64,000 nt of DNA from Alcanivoracaceae bacterium (lineage in GTDB: Bacteria; Pseudomonadota; Gammaproteobacteria; Xanthomonadales; Marinicellaceae). How positions within the stretch are numbered: position 1 is the stretch's first letter; each line of letters starts with the position of its first letter. The stretch is taken from positions 518,884-582,883 of the forward strand of contig JADGEI010000001.1 of assembly GCA_016744455.1 (NCBI GenBank). The letters are read 5' to 3'. A program made the translations under genes and the position numbers. The notes under the pieces are model-generated. The model saw only the letters and a program-made list of their open reading frames with translations. It was not told the origin of the DNA and searched no databases. Positions 1 through 7,916 of this stretch are shown here, in pieces.

Positions 1-62
1 AATAGCAGTGTTTTCAAGTTAAAATAATTTATTTTCAGTAGATTTGTAATTTTTAATCTAAA

Positions 63-863
63 TTACCATTTAGGTTTTTTCTTATCCAAAAACGCTTTTA
101 ACCCTTTTTGCCCTTCTACACTAACACGAACTGAGGCAATGACTTGAGTGGTATATTGATCCAACTTTTTTTGTTGTGGAATAGTACGGGCTACAACAGA
201 TTGAACTAGCTTCTTACTAATTAATTTCGCACTAGGTCCTGTTGATAATAAAAATTTAATTTGCGTGGCTATTAATTCATCTAACTGGTTCAAAGGGCAA
301 ATTTCAGATAAAAGCCCCATTTCATAACCTTTCTGTGCTGTAAAGATTTCGCCAGTTAAAAAATATCGGCGGCTATGGCGTGCAGAAATTGCATCAACAA
401 CATAAGGAGAGATAACAGCAGGGACCAAACCCAGTTTGGCTTCAGTCAAACCAAATTTTGCTTGATCATTAGCTATAACAATATCACAACAAGAAATTAA
501 ACCAACACCGCCTCCTAGTGCCAATCCTTGTACTCGTGCTATAACCGTTTTGCTACAAAAATTAATGGCTCGCATTAGTGCTGCAAGTTTTAACGAATCT
601 TCTTGGTTTTCTGCTTGCGTGGATTGCACCATTGACTTCATCCATTTTATATCAGCTCCTGCAGAAAATGACTCGCCTTCACTTTGTAACAAAATAATTA
701 ACGTATCAGAATTTTTATCAAGGGCTTCAAATGCTGTTGTGAGTTCATTAATCATCTCAGCATTGAATGCATTGTGTACATCAGATCGAGCCATGGTAAC
801 TGAGGTAACACCTTTTCTATCGGTATTGACTTTGATGGTATTATACATGGAAAAATTTTTCAT
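63..863 (-). CDS. liuC: Enoyl-CoA hydratase family, probable methylglutaconyl-CoA hydratase
   Basis: A 266-residue crotonase-fold protein. The oxyanion-hole segments FSAGADIKWM (about residue 66) and GLALGGGVGLISCCD (about 113) are present, as is the FGLTEAKLGLVPAVISPYV stretch with the catalytic-type Glu. This last stretch and HNAFNAEMI near the start closely resemble LiuC/AtuE, which hydrates 3-methylglutaconyl-CoA in leucine (or acyclic terpene) breakdown. No other leu/iso-valeryl genes are next to it, so the substrate is inferred. GAGAGG lies 6 bases before the chosen ATG, which supports the first Met. It follows pheA by 13 bases on the same strand and is probably cotranscribed with serC-pheA. 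Another short-chain enoyl-CoA hydratase role remains possible. Confidence 0.8.
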   Translation of the reverse strand: MKNFSMYNTIKVNTDRKGVTSVTMARSDVHNAFNAEMINELTTAFEALDKNSDTLIILLQSEGESFSAGADIKWMKSMVQSTQAENQEDSLKLAALMRAINFCSKTVIARVQGLALGGGVGLISCCDIVIANDQAKFGLTEAKLGLVPAVISPYVVDAISARHSRRYFLTGEIFTAQKGYEMGLLSEICPLNQLDELIATQIKFLLSTGPSAKLISKKLVQSVVARTIPQQKKLDQYTTQVIASVRVSVEGQKGLKAFLDKKKPKW

Positions 864-876
864 AAAGGCCTCTCTA

Positions 877-1962
877 TTAAGCGACAGATTTTGGATAGGA
901 ACCTAGGATTTTGAACTGAGTAGTTACTCGTTGCATCAGTCTTAATGCTTTGGCTAAGTTTTTATCTTCATTATGCCCGTCAACATCAATATAAAAGACA
1001 TAGTCCCATTTTCCTATTTTTGATGGGCGTGATTCGATACGTGTCATTGTGATACCACACTCATGCAATGGTTTTAATATGTTGAATAAAGCACCTGATT
1101 GCTCTTTTGCTGCCACCAATAAAGAAGTTTTGTCCTCTCCACTCGCCACGAGTAATTGTTTACCAATGACTAAAAATCGTGTGGAATTATCACTACGATC
1201 TTCAATTTCTTTATGTAATAGGGTTAACCCATACATGTGTGCGGCGCTTTCGCCTGCAATAGCTGCACAACTTTCAGAATATTGAGCGCGTTTCGCAGCT
1301 TCAGCGTTTGAACTTACGGCAATGCATTCAGCATGAGGCATATTCTCTTTTAACCATGTTCTACACTGTGCTAGAGATTGTCGATGAGAGAATACTGTTA
1401 CAATTTCATCTAAACTTTTGTTTTTGCTCATTAAATTATGATGAATAGGCAAGTCTAACTCGCCACATATTTTTAATGGAGAAGTAATGAACATATCTAG
1501 TGTATTGTTCACTGCACCTTCAGTCGAGTTTTCAACTGGCACCATGCCAAAGTCAGCAATTCCAGCCTCAACTTCGGCAAAAACATGATCAATACTAGTC
1601 ACTGGCATCGCTGAAACTGAGTGGCCAAAGTATTTATAAGTAGCCATTTCCGAAAATGTTCCAGCTGGCCCCAAATAAGCGATGTTCAATGGTTTTTGTT
1701 GAGCAAGGCAAGCTGACATGATTTCACGAAACAAACGTACTAGTGTTTCATCTTTAAGCGGGCCGTCGTTACGTTGTTTTACTGCACGTAAAACTTGAGC
1801 TTCACGTTCAGGTCGGTAAAAGGCACCACCTGATTTAGACTCTGCTTTGGTTTTAGCTACAGATGAGGCTATTTCTGCTCTTTGTGAAATTAGTTCTTGA
1901 ATTGATGAATCAATTGAGTCAATTTTATCTCGTAATTTTGATAGGTCAAGTTTGTTATCCAT
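877..1962 (-). CDS. pheA: Bifunctional chorismate mutase / prephenate dehydratase (P-protein)
   Basis: Converts chorismate to prephenate and then phenylpyruvate in phenylalanine synthesis. An AroQ-type chorismate mutase helix region covers about residues 1-90. It is followed by the prephenate dehydratase domain (AYLGPAGTFSEMATYKYFG, NSTEGAVNNTLD, and the TRF motif in STRFLVIG). A C-terminal ACT domain with ESRPSKIGKWDYVFYID should bind phenylalanine for feedback control. The ORF track begins at an upstream TTG (1974); I prefer the ATG at 1962, which overlaps the serC stop as ATGGATAA. The tight overlap implies a serC-pheA operon, an order common in gammaproteobacteria. The length is normal for the family. 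Confidence 0.96.
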   Translation of the reverse strand: MDNKLDLSKLRDKIDSIDSSIQELISQRAEIASSVAKTKAESKSGGAFYRPEREAQVLRAVKQRNDGPLKDETLVRLFREIMSACLAQQKPLNIAYLGPAGTFSEMATYKYFGHSVSAMPVTSIDHVFAEVEAGIADFGMVPVENSTEGAVNNTLDMFITSPLKICGELDLPIHHNLMSKNKSLDEIVTVFSHRQSLAQCRTWLKENMPHAECIAVSSNAEAAKRAQYSESCAAIAGESAAHMYGLTLLHKEIEDRSDNSTRFLVIGKQLLVASGEDKTSLLVAAKEQSGALFNILKPLHECGITMTRIESRPSKIGKWDYVFYIDVDGHNEDKNLAKALRLMQRVTTQFKILGSYPKSVA

Positions 1963-3052
1963 ACTGCTTCTCAAATGCCATCATAAAGTCGATTAGTGCA
2001 TTGACTCCACTGATAGGCATGGCATTATATAAACTAGCACGCATGCCACCTACAGCACGGTGACCCTTTATGGCTTTTAAGCCCGCTGCATCTGCTTGTT
2101 GAACAAATTCATCGTTCAAATTTTCATCAGCTAATAAAAAAGTAACGCTTACATTGGAGCGATTTTCAATACTAACATTGTTGCTATAAAAATGACTAGA
2201 ATCTATATAATCATATAATTTTTCTGCTTTCTTTCTATTCCTTATTGAAATAGCTTCTAGGCCACCCGTATTTTTCATCCAATGCAAAACAAGGTTCATA
2301 ACATACCATGGGAAAGTAGGAGGTGTATTCCATAAAGAGTCATGTTTTGAATAGGTTCGATAATCCATCATTAAGGGTAAATTATCAGGAATAATGCTTA
2401 ACATGGATTTTTTGATGATAACAATATTAATACCTGCAATACCTAGGTTTTTTTGTGCACTAGCATAGATTAGACTGTATTTACTGACATCAATAGCTTT
2501 TGTCATTAAATCAGAAGTCATGTCACAGAACAGTGGTACTCCATTCGTTTCAGGAACTTCGTGCCACTGTACACCTTCTAATGTTTCATTGCTGGTATAG
2601 TGAAAATAATCGGCACTACTATCTAACTGAGACATGTCAAACTCAGGAATGCGAGTATAAATTTCATTTTGAACATATGGAACTAATGGCCGAGCATTAC
2701 AAAATTTTTGGGCTTCAATAATGGCAGATTTCCCCCAGTGTCCATGGACAAAATACATGGCTTTACCTGTCAGGCTAGAGAAACTCATCGGCATCATTGA
2801 ATACTGAAGTCTTGCACCACCTGGTGTTAACAGTACATGGTAATCATCAGGAATATTTAGTATTTCACGAATCAATTCATCGGTTTCCTTAACTAGCTTT
2901 CTAAACAAGGGACCACGATGAGAAACTTCCATGACGGAACTCCCTGATCCTCGCCAATTTGGTATGTCATCAATTATTTGTTGTTTAACTGAATCAGGCA
3001 ACATGGCAGGCCCAGGTGAAAAGTTGTATATTTTTTTATCAGAAATTGTCAT
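1955..3052 (-). CDS. serC: Phosphoserine aminotransferase
   Basis: A class V PLP aminotransferase of 365 residues. It makes 3-phosphoserine from 3-phosphohydroxypyruvate for serine synthesis, and also acts in pyridoxal phosphate synthesis. The family start YNFSPGPAMLP, the GSGSSVMEVSHRG segment and the PLP-lysine motif SAQKNLG (around residue 200) are all visible. The C-terminal GHRAVGGMRASLYNA is typical of SerC. It is the first gene of the serC-pheA-hydratase set and is divergent from msrP, with only about 70 bases to the preferred msrP start, so the two promoters must share a short region. Nothing looks broken. Confidence 0.97.
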   Translation of the reverse strand: MTISDKKIYNFSPGPAMLPDSVKQQIIDDIPNWRGSGSSVMEVSHRGPLFRKLVKETDELIREILNIPDDYHVLLTPGGARLQYSMMPMSFSSLTGKAMYFVHGHWGKSAIIEAQKFCNARPLVPYVQNEIYTRIPEFDMSQLDSSADYFHYTSNETLEGVQWHEVPETNGVPLFCDMTSDLMTKAIDVSKYSLIYASAQKNLGIAGINIVIIKKSMLSIIPDNLPLMMDYRTYSKHDSLWNTPPTFPWYVMNLVLHWMKNTGGLEAISIRNRKKAEKLYDYIDSSHFYSNNVSIENRSNVSVTFLLADENLNDEFVQQADAAGLKAIKGHRAVGGMRASLYNAMPISGVNALIDFMMAFEKQYG

Positions 3053-3123
3053 AATGTTATAAAATTGTGAGAACTTACGTTACTAATTCTGTTCAAATGA
3101 ACATATTAATTTTGGATAATAAC

Positions 3124-4071
3124 ATGAAATTTAAAAATAGCCTTAAAGAGAATGAAGTCACAGATGAAAAACTTTATAAATCACGTCGTAATTTTATCAA
3201 ATCAGCGTCAATTATAACAACAAGTGCTTTGCTTGGACAATCAACTGCAAACGCTTTTGAAATTGGACAACATGAAAGTATTAGTAAGTACAACATAAAA
3301 AACGAGGATATTACAGCAAAAAAATATGCTGCAAACTACAATAATTTTTATGAATTTAGTACCAAGAAGGAAACTCCTGCACATTTGGCTCACACGTTGA
3401 TGCCAAGCCCATGGAAGGTGGAAATTGCAGGCCATGTCAAAAATAAAGGTATATTTGATTTGGAAGATATACTAAATAAACAACAACTTGAAGAAAGAAT
3501 CTATCGTTTTAGGTGTGTAGAGGCATGGTCAATGGTCATTCCTTGGTTAGGTTTTCGCTTGTCTGATTTAATAAAACAATTTGAGCCAACATCCAAGGCA
3601 AAATACGTGTATTTTGAAACGCTTCAAGATACTGAGCAGATGCCAGGCCAAAATCGCCGTACTATACCTTGGCCTTATCGTGAAGGATTAAGAATGGATG
3701 AGGCGATGAATGAGCTTACTTTTATGGCAGTTGGTATGTATGGTGAGAAATTACCAAATCAAAATGGTGCACCATTGCGTTTGGTTGTTCCATGGAAATA
3801 TGGTTTTAAAAACATTAAATCAATTGTAAAAATTCATTTTGTAGATAAACAACCGGTAAATTCTTGGCAACAAATAGCTCGTAGTGAATATGGTTTTTAT
3901 GCAAATGTTAATCCTAAAGTTGATCACCCAAGGTGGTCACAAGCAAGCGAACGCCGAATAGGCGGAGGTTTTTCACTCTTCAATCCAAGAATTGATACCT
4001 TAATGTATAATGGTTATGGTGATTATGTCGGTGACCTGTATAAAGATTTAGATTTGCGGAAATATTTTTAA
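3124..4071 (+). CDS. msrP: Protein-methionine-sulfoxide reductase, molybdopterin catalytic subunit
   Basis: A periplasmic MsrP (YedY) type sulfite-oxidase-fold enzyme that repairs oxidised methionines. A Tat signal is visible as SRRNFIKSASI followed by an Ala-rich stretch ending TANA. The molybdenum-ligand Cys lies in YRFRCVEAWSMVIPWLGF, nearly identical to the E. coli motif. PWPYREGLRMDEAM and GAPLRLVVPWKYGFK are also typical. The track starts at GTG 3067; I choose ATG 3124, which has GGATAA just upstream and puts the twin arginines about 18 residues in. The haem membrane partner MsrQ, usually next door, is absent from both sides. A divergent serC and a convergent fadJ flank it. Confidence 0.93.
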   Translation: MKFKNSLKENEVTDEKLYKSRRNFIKSASIITTSALLGQSTANAFEIGQHESISKYNIKNEDITAKKYAANYNNFYEFSTKKETPAHLAHTLMPSPWKVEIAGHVKNKGIFDLEDILNKQQLEERIYRFRCVEAWSMVIPWLGFRLSDLIKQFEPTSKAKYVYFETLQDTEQMPGQNRRTIPWPYREGLRMDEAMNELTFMAVGMYGEKLPNQNGAPLRLVVPWKYGFKNIKSIVKIHFVDKQPVNSWQQIARSEYGFYANVNPKVDHPRWSQASERRIGGGFSLFNPRIDTLMYNGYGDYVGDLYKDLDLRKYF

Positions 4072-4120
4072 TTTTAGAATTCATTGCACAAGCTCATGGG
4101 AACATGTAAAAAGTTACTGC

Positions 4121-4136
4121 ACTCATTAGAATGAGT
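4121..4136. other. Inverted repeat between convergent genes
   Basis: ACTCATTAGAATGAGT is a 7-bp-arm inverted repeat in the 109-base gap between the convergent msrP and fadJ stops. It could fold as a short hairpin and help end transcription, but no T-tract follows on either strand, so a terminator role is only a guess. Confidence 0.3.
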
Positions 4137-4180
4137 CGCAGCAACAATTTGATTTGAAGATTACATGATTAACTGTATGT

Positions 4181-6295
4181 TTATTCGAAAACCATATCAT
4201 TTTTAGCATGTTTGATTAAAATATCAGCAGGTGTAAATCTTACTCCGAAACGGCTTTCTAAATCATTTAATTTATCTAAAATGGTGCTGGCACCTTGGGT
4301 GTTAATGTAACTAAATGGGCCACCAGTAAATGGAGGGAAACCTAAGCCTAATATTGCAGCTAAATCTCCGTCACTGGCAGATGATATAATGCCTTCTTGT
4401 AAACACAGCAGGGCTTCATTAACCATAGATAAGCCAATTTGATTTTGAACTTTTTCTTTATCCAGTTCTTTGCGTTCTTCACCGCCGAAATATTTGTATA
4501 TGCCTGTATTGACGGTTTTACGCCCTTTTTTTGGGTAATTGTAAAATCCTTTATTTGCTTTACGCCCCAATAATTTAGCATCGGATAATCTTTGTACGCT
4601 ATCATCCTCTTCAATCCCGCGATCACGGAACATTTCACCTAAATCACCTCGGGCAATATGAGCTGCAACATCTATACCTACCTCATCGAGTAATGATAAG
4701 GGACCAACTGGAAATCCCCAATCTTTCATAGCGTTATCAATGCATTCTATCGAAGCCCCTTGTTTTAATACTTGAATGGCCTCATGAGTTAAGGCAGATA
4801 GTATTCTTGTCGTATAGAAACCTGGGCCATCTTTAACAATTACGACAGTTTTTCCTTGATCTAGTCCTACATTAGTTGCAATCGCTTTCGCTCTTGCAGA
4901 CGTTTTGTCTGTAATAATGATTTCCAATAATGGCATCTTAGGTACAGGAGAAAAATAATGCATTCCCACTACGTTTTCGGGGTTTTTTGTATTGGCAGCG
5001 ATATCAGCAACTGGTAAAGATGAAGTGTTGGTGGCAAATATAGTGTTGTTTGCACAGGTGTTTTCGACACCTGATAAAATCTTTTGTTTTAAATCAATGT
5101 CTTCGAATACAGCTTCTATAACTAAATCAACTTCTTTCATGTCCGTTTCTTTAACTGTAGTTGTGATCTTTGACATTAATGTGTCACGCTCAACATGTCC
5201 CATGGCTTTGCGTTTAACTAATCGATTAAAGTCGTACCAAATGGTTTTAAGGGCTTTTCCTAAACCTTCTAAATTTATGTCTTTAAGAATTACATCATAG
5301 CCTGCTTTAATTGAAACTTCTGTGATTCCTGCTCCCATAAATCCTGCACCAATCATAGCAATAGTATCTACCTGGTGTGTTTTTGCATCGGACCTTAATT
5401 TTTTGTTATCTTGCATAGCTAAAAATAAGCCAATTAAGTTTTGACACGCAGGTGTTCCATGTAAAAAACCAAATCCCGCTGATTCTGCTTCCAATCCTGC
5501 TGCAAACCCATTATCCAACCCAATTTCCACACAATCAAGGATTTTTAGTGGAGCAGGGTAGTTGCCACGAGTTTTACGAGTGACTGTTTCACGAGCTTTT
5601 TTCAATACAAGGTTCCTGCCTATAGATGTATTTAGAGCCTTATCAAGTATACTTTTTTTGCGAAGTTTTTTCTTTATGCCACCATTCGTTATTGCTTGTG
5701 TAGCTACTTTGATCGCTGCTTGTAAAAGACCTTCTTTATGTATTAGTTCATCGACTAATCCAATTTTCTTAGCTTTGAATGGATAAACGTTTTTCCCTGT
5801 AAGTAACATATCTAAGGCGTTTCGCAACCCTACATATTTGACACTTCTTTGTGTACCACCTCCACCAGGTAGTAAACCTAGCTTAATTTCGGGAAATCCA
5901 AATACGGTTTTCTTGTCAACGCTTGCTATACGGTAATGACAAGCTAAAGCAAACTCTAATCCACCACCAAGTGTTGCGCCGTTTATTGCAGCAATAACGG
6001 GTTTTGATAAATTTGCTAAACGGTTCAACAGTTTGTTTCCACCTCTTGAAAGTTCTTCAGCTTCTTCGCTACTTTTCATTTCCATAAAGGCTTTTATATC
6101 TGCTCCTGCAACCCAGCAATCTTTTTTCTTGCTGTAAAGAATGGCCGCATTTATACCTTTATCTTCTTCAATGGTGTCTAATAAACCTTTGAAATCATCT
6201 AACATACTTGCAGATAAAACATTTACTGGGGATTTTGGCTGATCTAAATATATGATTGCAATGCCATCTTGTTTTTCAATTGTAAAATAGGCCAT
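4181..6295 (-). CDS. fadJ: Fatty acid oxidation complex alpha subunit (enoyl-CoA hydratase / 3-hydroxyacyl-CoA dehydrogenase)
   Basis: A 704-residue multifunctional beta-oxidation enzyme. The N-terminal crotonase domain has WVAGADIKAFMEM, NGATLGGGLEFALACHYRIA and GFPEIKLGLLPGGGGTQR. The NAD-binding Rossmann motif IGAGFMGAGI begins near residue 317. The dehydrogenase domains follow, with GMHYFSPVPKMPLLEII (catalytic His), KDGPGFYTTRI and a final FPPFTGGPFSY. Its start overlaps the thiolase stop as TAATG, so the two subunits are translationally coupled. The gene order thiolase-then-alpha and the thiolase's FadI-like features suggest FadJ/FadI rather than FadB/FadA. It should act on acyl-CoA in the cytoplasm. 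No odd residues were seen. Confidence 0.93.
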   Translation of the reverse strand: MAYFTIEKQDGIAIIYLDQPKSPVNVLSASMLDDFKGLLDTIEEDKGINAAILYSKKKDCWVAGADIKAFMEMKSSEEAEELSRGGNKLLNRLANLSKPVIAAINGATLGGGLEFALACHYRIASVDKKTVFGFPEIKLGLLPGGGGTQRSVKYVGLRNALDMLLTGKNVYPFKAKKIGLVDELIHKEGLLQAAIKVATQAITNGGIKKKLRKKSILDKALNTSIGRNLVLKKARETVTRKTRGNYPAPLKILDCVEIGLDNGFAAGLEAESAGFGFLHGTPACQNLIGLFLAMQDNKKLRSDAKTHQVDTIAMIGAGFMGAGITEVSIKAGYDVILKDINLEGLGKALKTIWYDFNRLVKRKAMGHVERDTLMSKITTTVKETDMKEVDLVIEAVFEDIDLKQKILSGVENTCANNTIFATNTSSLPVADIAANTKNPENVVGMHYFSPVPKMPLLEIIITDKTSARAKAIATNVGLDQGKTVVIVKDGPGFYTTRILSALTHEAIQVLKQGASIECIDNAMKDWGFPVGPLSLLDEVGIDVAAHIARGDLGEMFRDRGIEEDDSVQRLSDAKLLGRKANKGFYNYPKKGRKTVNTGIYKYFGGEERKELDKEKVQNQIGLSMVNEALLCLQEGIISSASDGDLAAILGLGFPPFTGGPFSYINTQGASTILDKLNDLESRFGVRFTPADILIKHAKNDMVFE

Positions 6296-7698
6296 TATGA
6301 ATTCTCCTCATTAGGATTTACTTTTTTGCTTGTTTTTTTAGTTACTTTCTTTTTTGAAACCTTTTTCTTAGTCACTTTCTTCTTAGTCGTTTTAACAGAT
6401 GGGCTGTTTGAAATTTTCTTGAGTAAAATACTGCTTCCTTGCCCCCCTGCTGCACATGCTGAAATGAGGGCGTATTTACCATCACTTGCCATCAATCTTC
6501 TAGTGGCGGAAATTAATAACCTTCCACCTGTTGCACCAAATGGATGTCCTAGAGATAAAGAACCCCCTTCGGTATTAATTTTATCCATTGGAATCTCACC
6601 AAATGCATCTTTTAATCCCAAATGTTCTCTACAGAATTCTGCATCTTGCAAAGCATTTAAATTGGCAAGAACCTGTCCTGCAAAAGCTTCATGGATTTCA
6701 AATACAGATATGTCTGATAATTTTAACCCAGCTTCATTTAATAGCTTAGGGATAGTGAAGGCAGGCCCTAGTAAGAGTTCACCATCAGGATTATGTGCTG
6801 AATATTGGTAACCATAAATGACAACTTCTGGTGTGTATCCTTGTTTTTTTGCCTCATCTATGTGCATTAATAAACAAGCCGAAGCACCATCCGTCAGAGG
6901 AGATGCGTTACCAGCTGTGACTGTACCAATAGGTTTTACAAAAACTGGGCGAAGGCCTGAGAGTTTCTGTATTGAAGAGGTAGCATAAAATGTGTTATCT
7001 TGTTCCATTGGTTTAAATTCTGGAGCAACCAACATGGGGGCTACTTCATTATCAAACTTACCATCTTTCCAAGCTTGTGTAGCTAATTGATGAGAGCGTA
7101 AGGCAAATTCATCTTGTTGCATACGTGATACACCAAAACGTGCAGCTAGCCTATCAGCATCTTGCCCCATTGTTTTGCCTGTTGAAAACTCAGCAATTGC
7201 AGGTGGTACTGGGATTAAGTCTTTAAATTTAAACTGCTTAAACAAATTCCAATAATCTTTTGCACCTTTTGCGCGCTGTGCTTTCATTAAAACGGTTTTA
7301 AACTTATCTGATATTCTGACTGGTGCATCTGATGTTGATTCTACACCACCGGCTATAGCTGTTTTCATTACACCTGCTTCAATGGCTTCAACGGTATTTG
7401 TGATTGCTCGATTTGCTGATATACAAGCTTGAGTAACTGTTGAGGCTGGTATAGATAAATCATAACCTGCTCCTATCAAAGATTCTCGTGCTACATTACT
7501 CGTAGCAGCATTATGTATAACACAGCCCATGGTTACTTGTTCACATTTATCTTCCAAAATAGGATTACGTTTTTTTAGTGCCAATAAAGCTTCTCTTCCT
7601 AAATCATAGGATTTAAGTTTGGCATACGGCCCGGGTGACTTTGCAAACGGAGTTCTTACGCCATCAATAAATGCTACTTTTGCTTGTTTAAATATCAT
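6295..7698 (-). CDS. fadI: Acetyl-CoA C-acyltransferase with lysine-rich C-terminal tail
   Basis: The thiolase that ends each beta-oxidation cycle. The nucleophile Cys is in VTQACISANRAI (about residue 90); the catalytic HEAFAGQVLANL, GGSLSLGHPFGATGGR and SACAAGGQGSS motifs follow. The segment DLIPVPPAIAEFSTGKTMG matches the FadI/trifunctional-beta branch. After the thiolase fold ends (SSILLKKI), about 40 extra residues are almost all Lys, Thr, Ser and Val in KKVTKK/KKVSKK repeats; this is not part of the usual enzyme. The track starts at TTG 7710; I prefer ATG 7698 (MIFKQAKVAFIDG). It forms a fadI-fadJ operon driven by a promoter that carries a 14-bp palindrome. Confidence 0.93.
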   Translation of the reverse strand: MIFKQAKVAFIDGVRTPFAKSPGPYAKLKSYDLGREALLALKKRNPILEDKCEQVTMGCVIHNAATSNVARESLIGAGYDLSIPASTVTQACISANRAITNTVEAIEAGVMKTAIAGGVESTSDAPVRISDKFKTVLMKAQRAKGAKDYWNLFKQFKFKDLIPVPPAIAEFSTGKTMGQDADRLAARFGVSRMQQDEFALRSHQLATQAWKDGKFDNEVAPMLVAPEFKPMEQDNTFYATSSIQKLSGLRPVFVKPIGTVTAGNASPLTDGASACLLMHIDEAKKQGYTPEVVIYGYQYSAHNPDGELLLGPAFTIPKLLNEAGLKLSDISVFEIHEAFAGQVLANLNALQDAEFCREHLGLKDAFGEIPMDKINTEGGSLSLGHPFGATGGRLLISATRRLMASDGKYALISACAAGGQGSSILLKKISNSPSVKTTKKKVTKKKVSKKKVTKKTSKKVNPNEENS

Positions 7699-7737
7699 GA
7701 ATGTTCTCAATTAAATATGAATCCATACATTGTTACC

Positions 7738-7757
7738 ATACGCATGCGTATTGTCAA
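7738..7757 (-). promoter_or_regulatory. fadI promoter -35 box with abutting 14-bp palindrome operator
   Basis: On the minus strand, TTGACA (complement of 7752-7757) is followed directly by the perfect palindrome ATACGCATGCGTAT (7738-7751). A weak -10 candidate, AACAAT, lies 17 bases after the -35 box. The palindrome therefore fills most of the promoter spacer, a classical repressor position, about 40 bases before the fadI ATG. The same 14 bases occur upstream of fabA. The regulator is unknown; the site does not look like the E. coli FadR operator. Confidence 0.6.
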
Positions 7758-7916
7758 GTGTAGAAAGTCATCAATTATGAACTACATGAATTATTTAAGA
7801 CTTTATATAAAAGAGAAATTTGAAATTAGTAAATAAAAAGAGGTGTTTTTTGCTTAAATTAGATAATTTTTTTCACATATTTCATCTACCATTTAATATT
7901 TCACAAACTTTATACT

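Noticed and set aside
6269-6811. 180-residue plus-strand ORF opposite fadI
   Set aside because: Mirror of the lysine-rich tail and thiolase; no domain or start signal.
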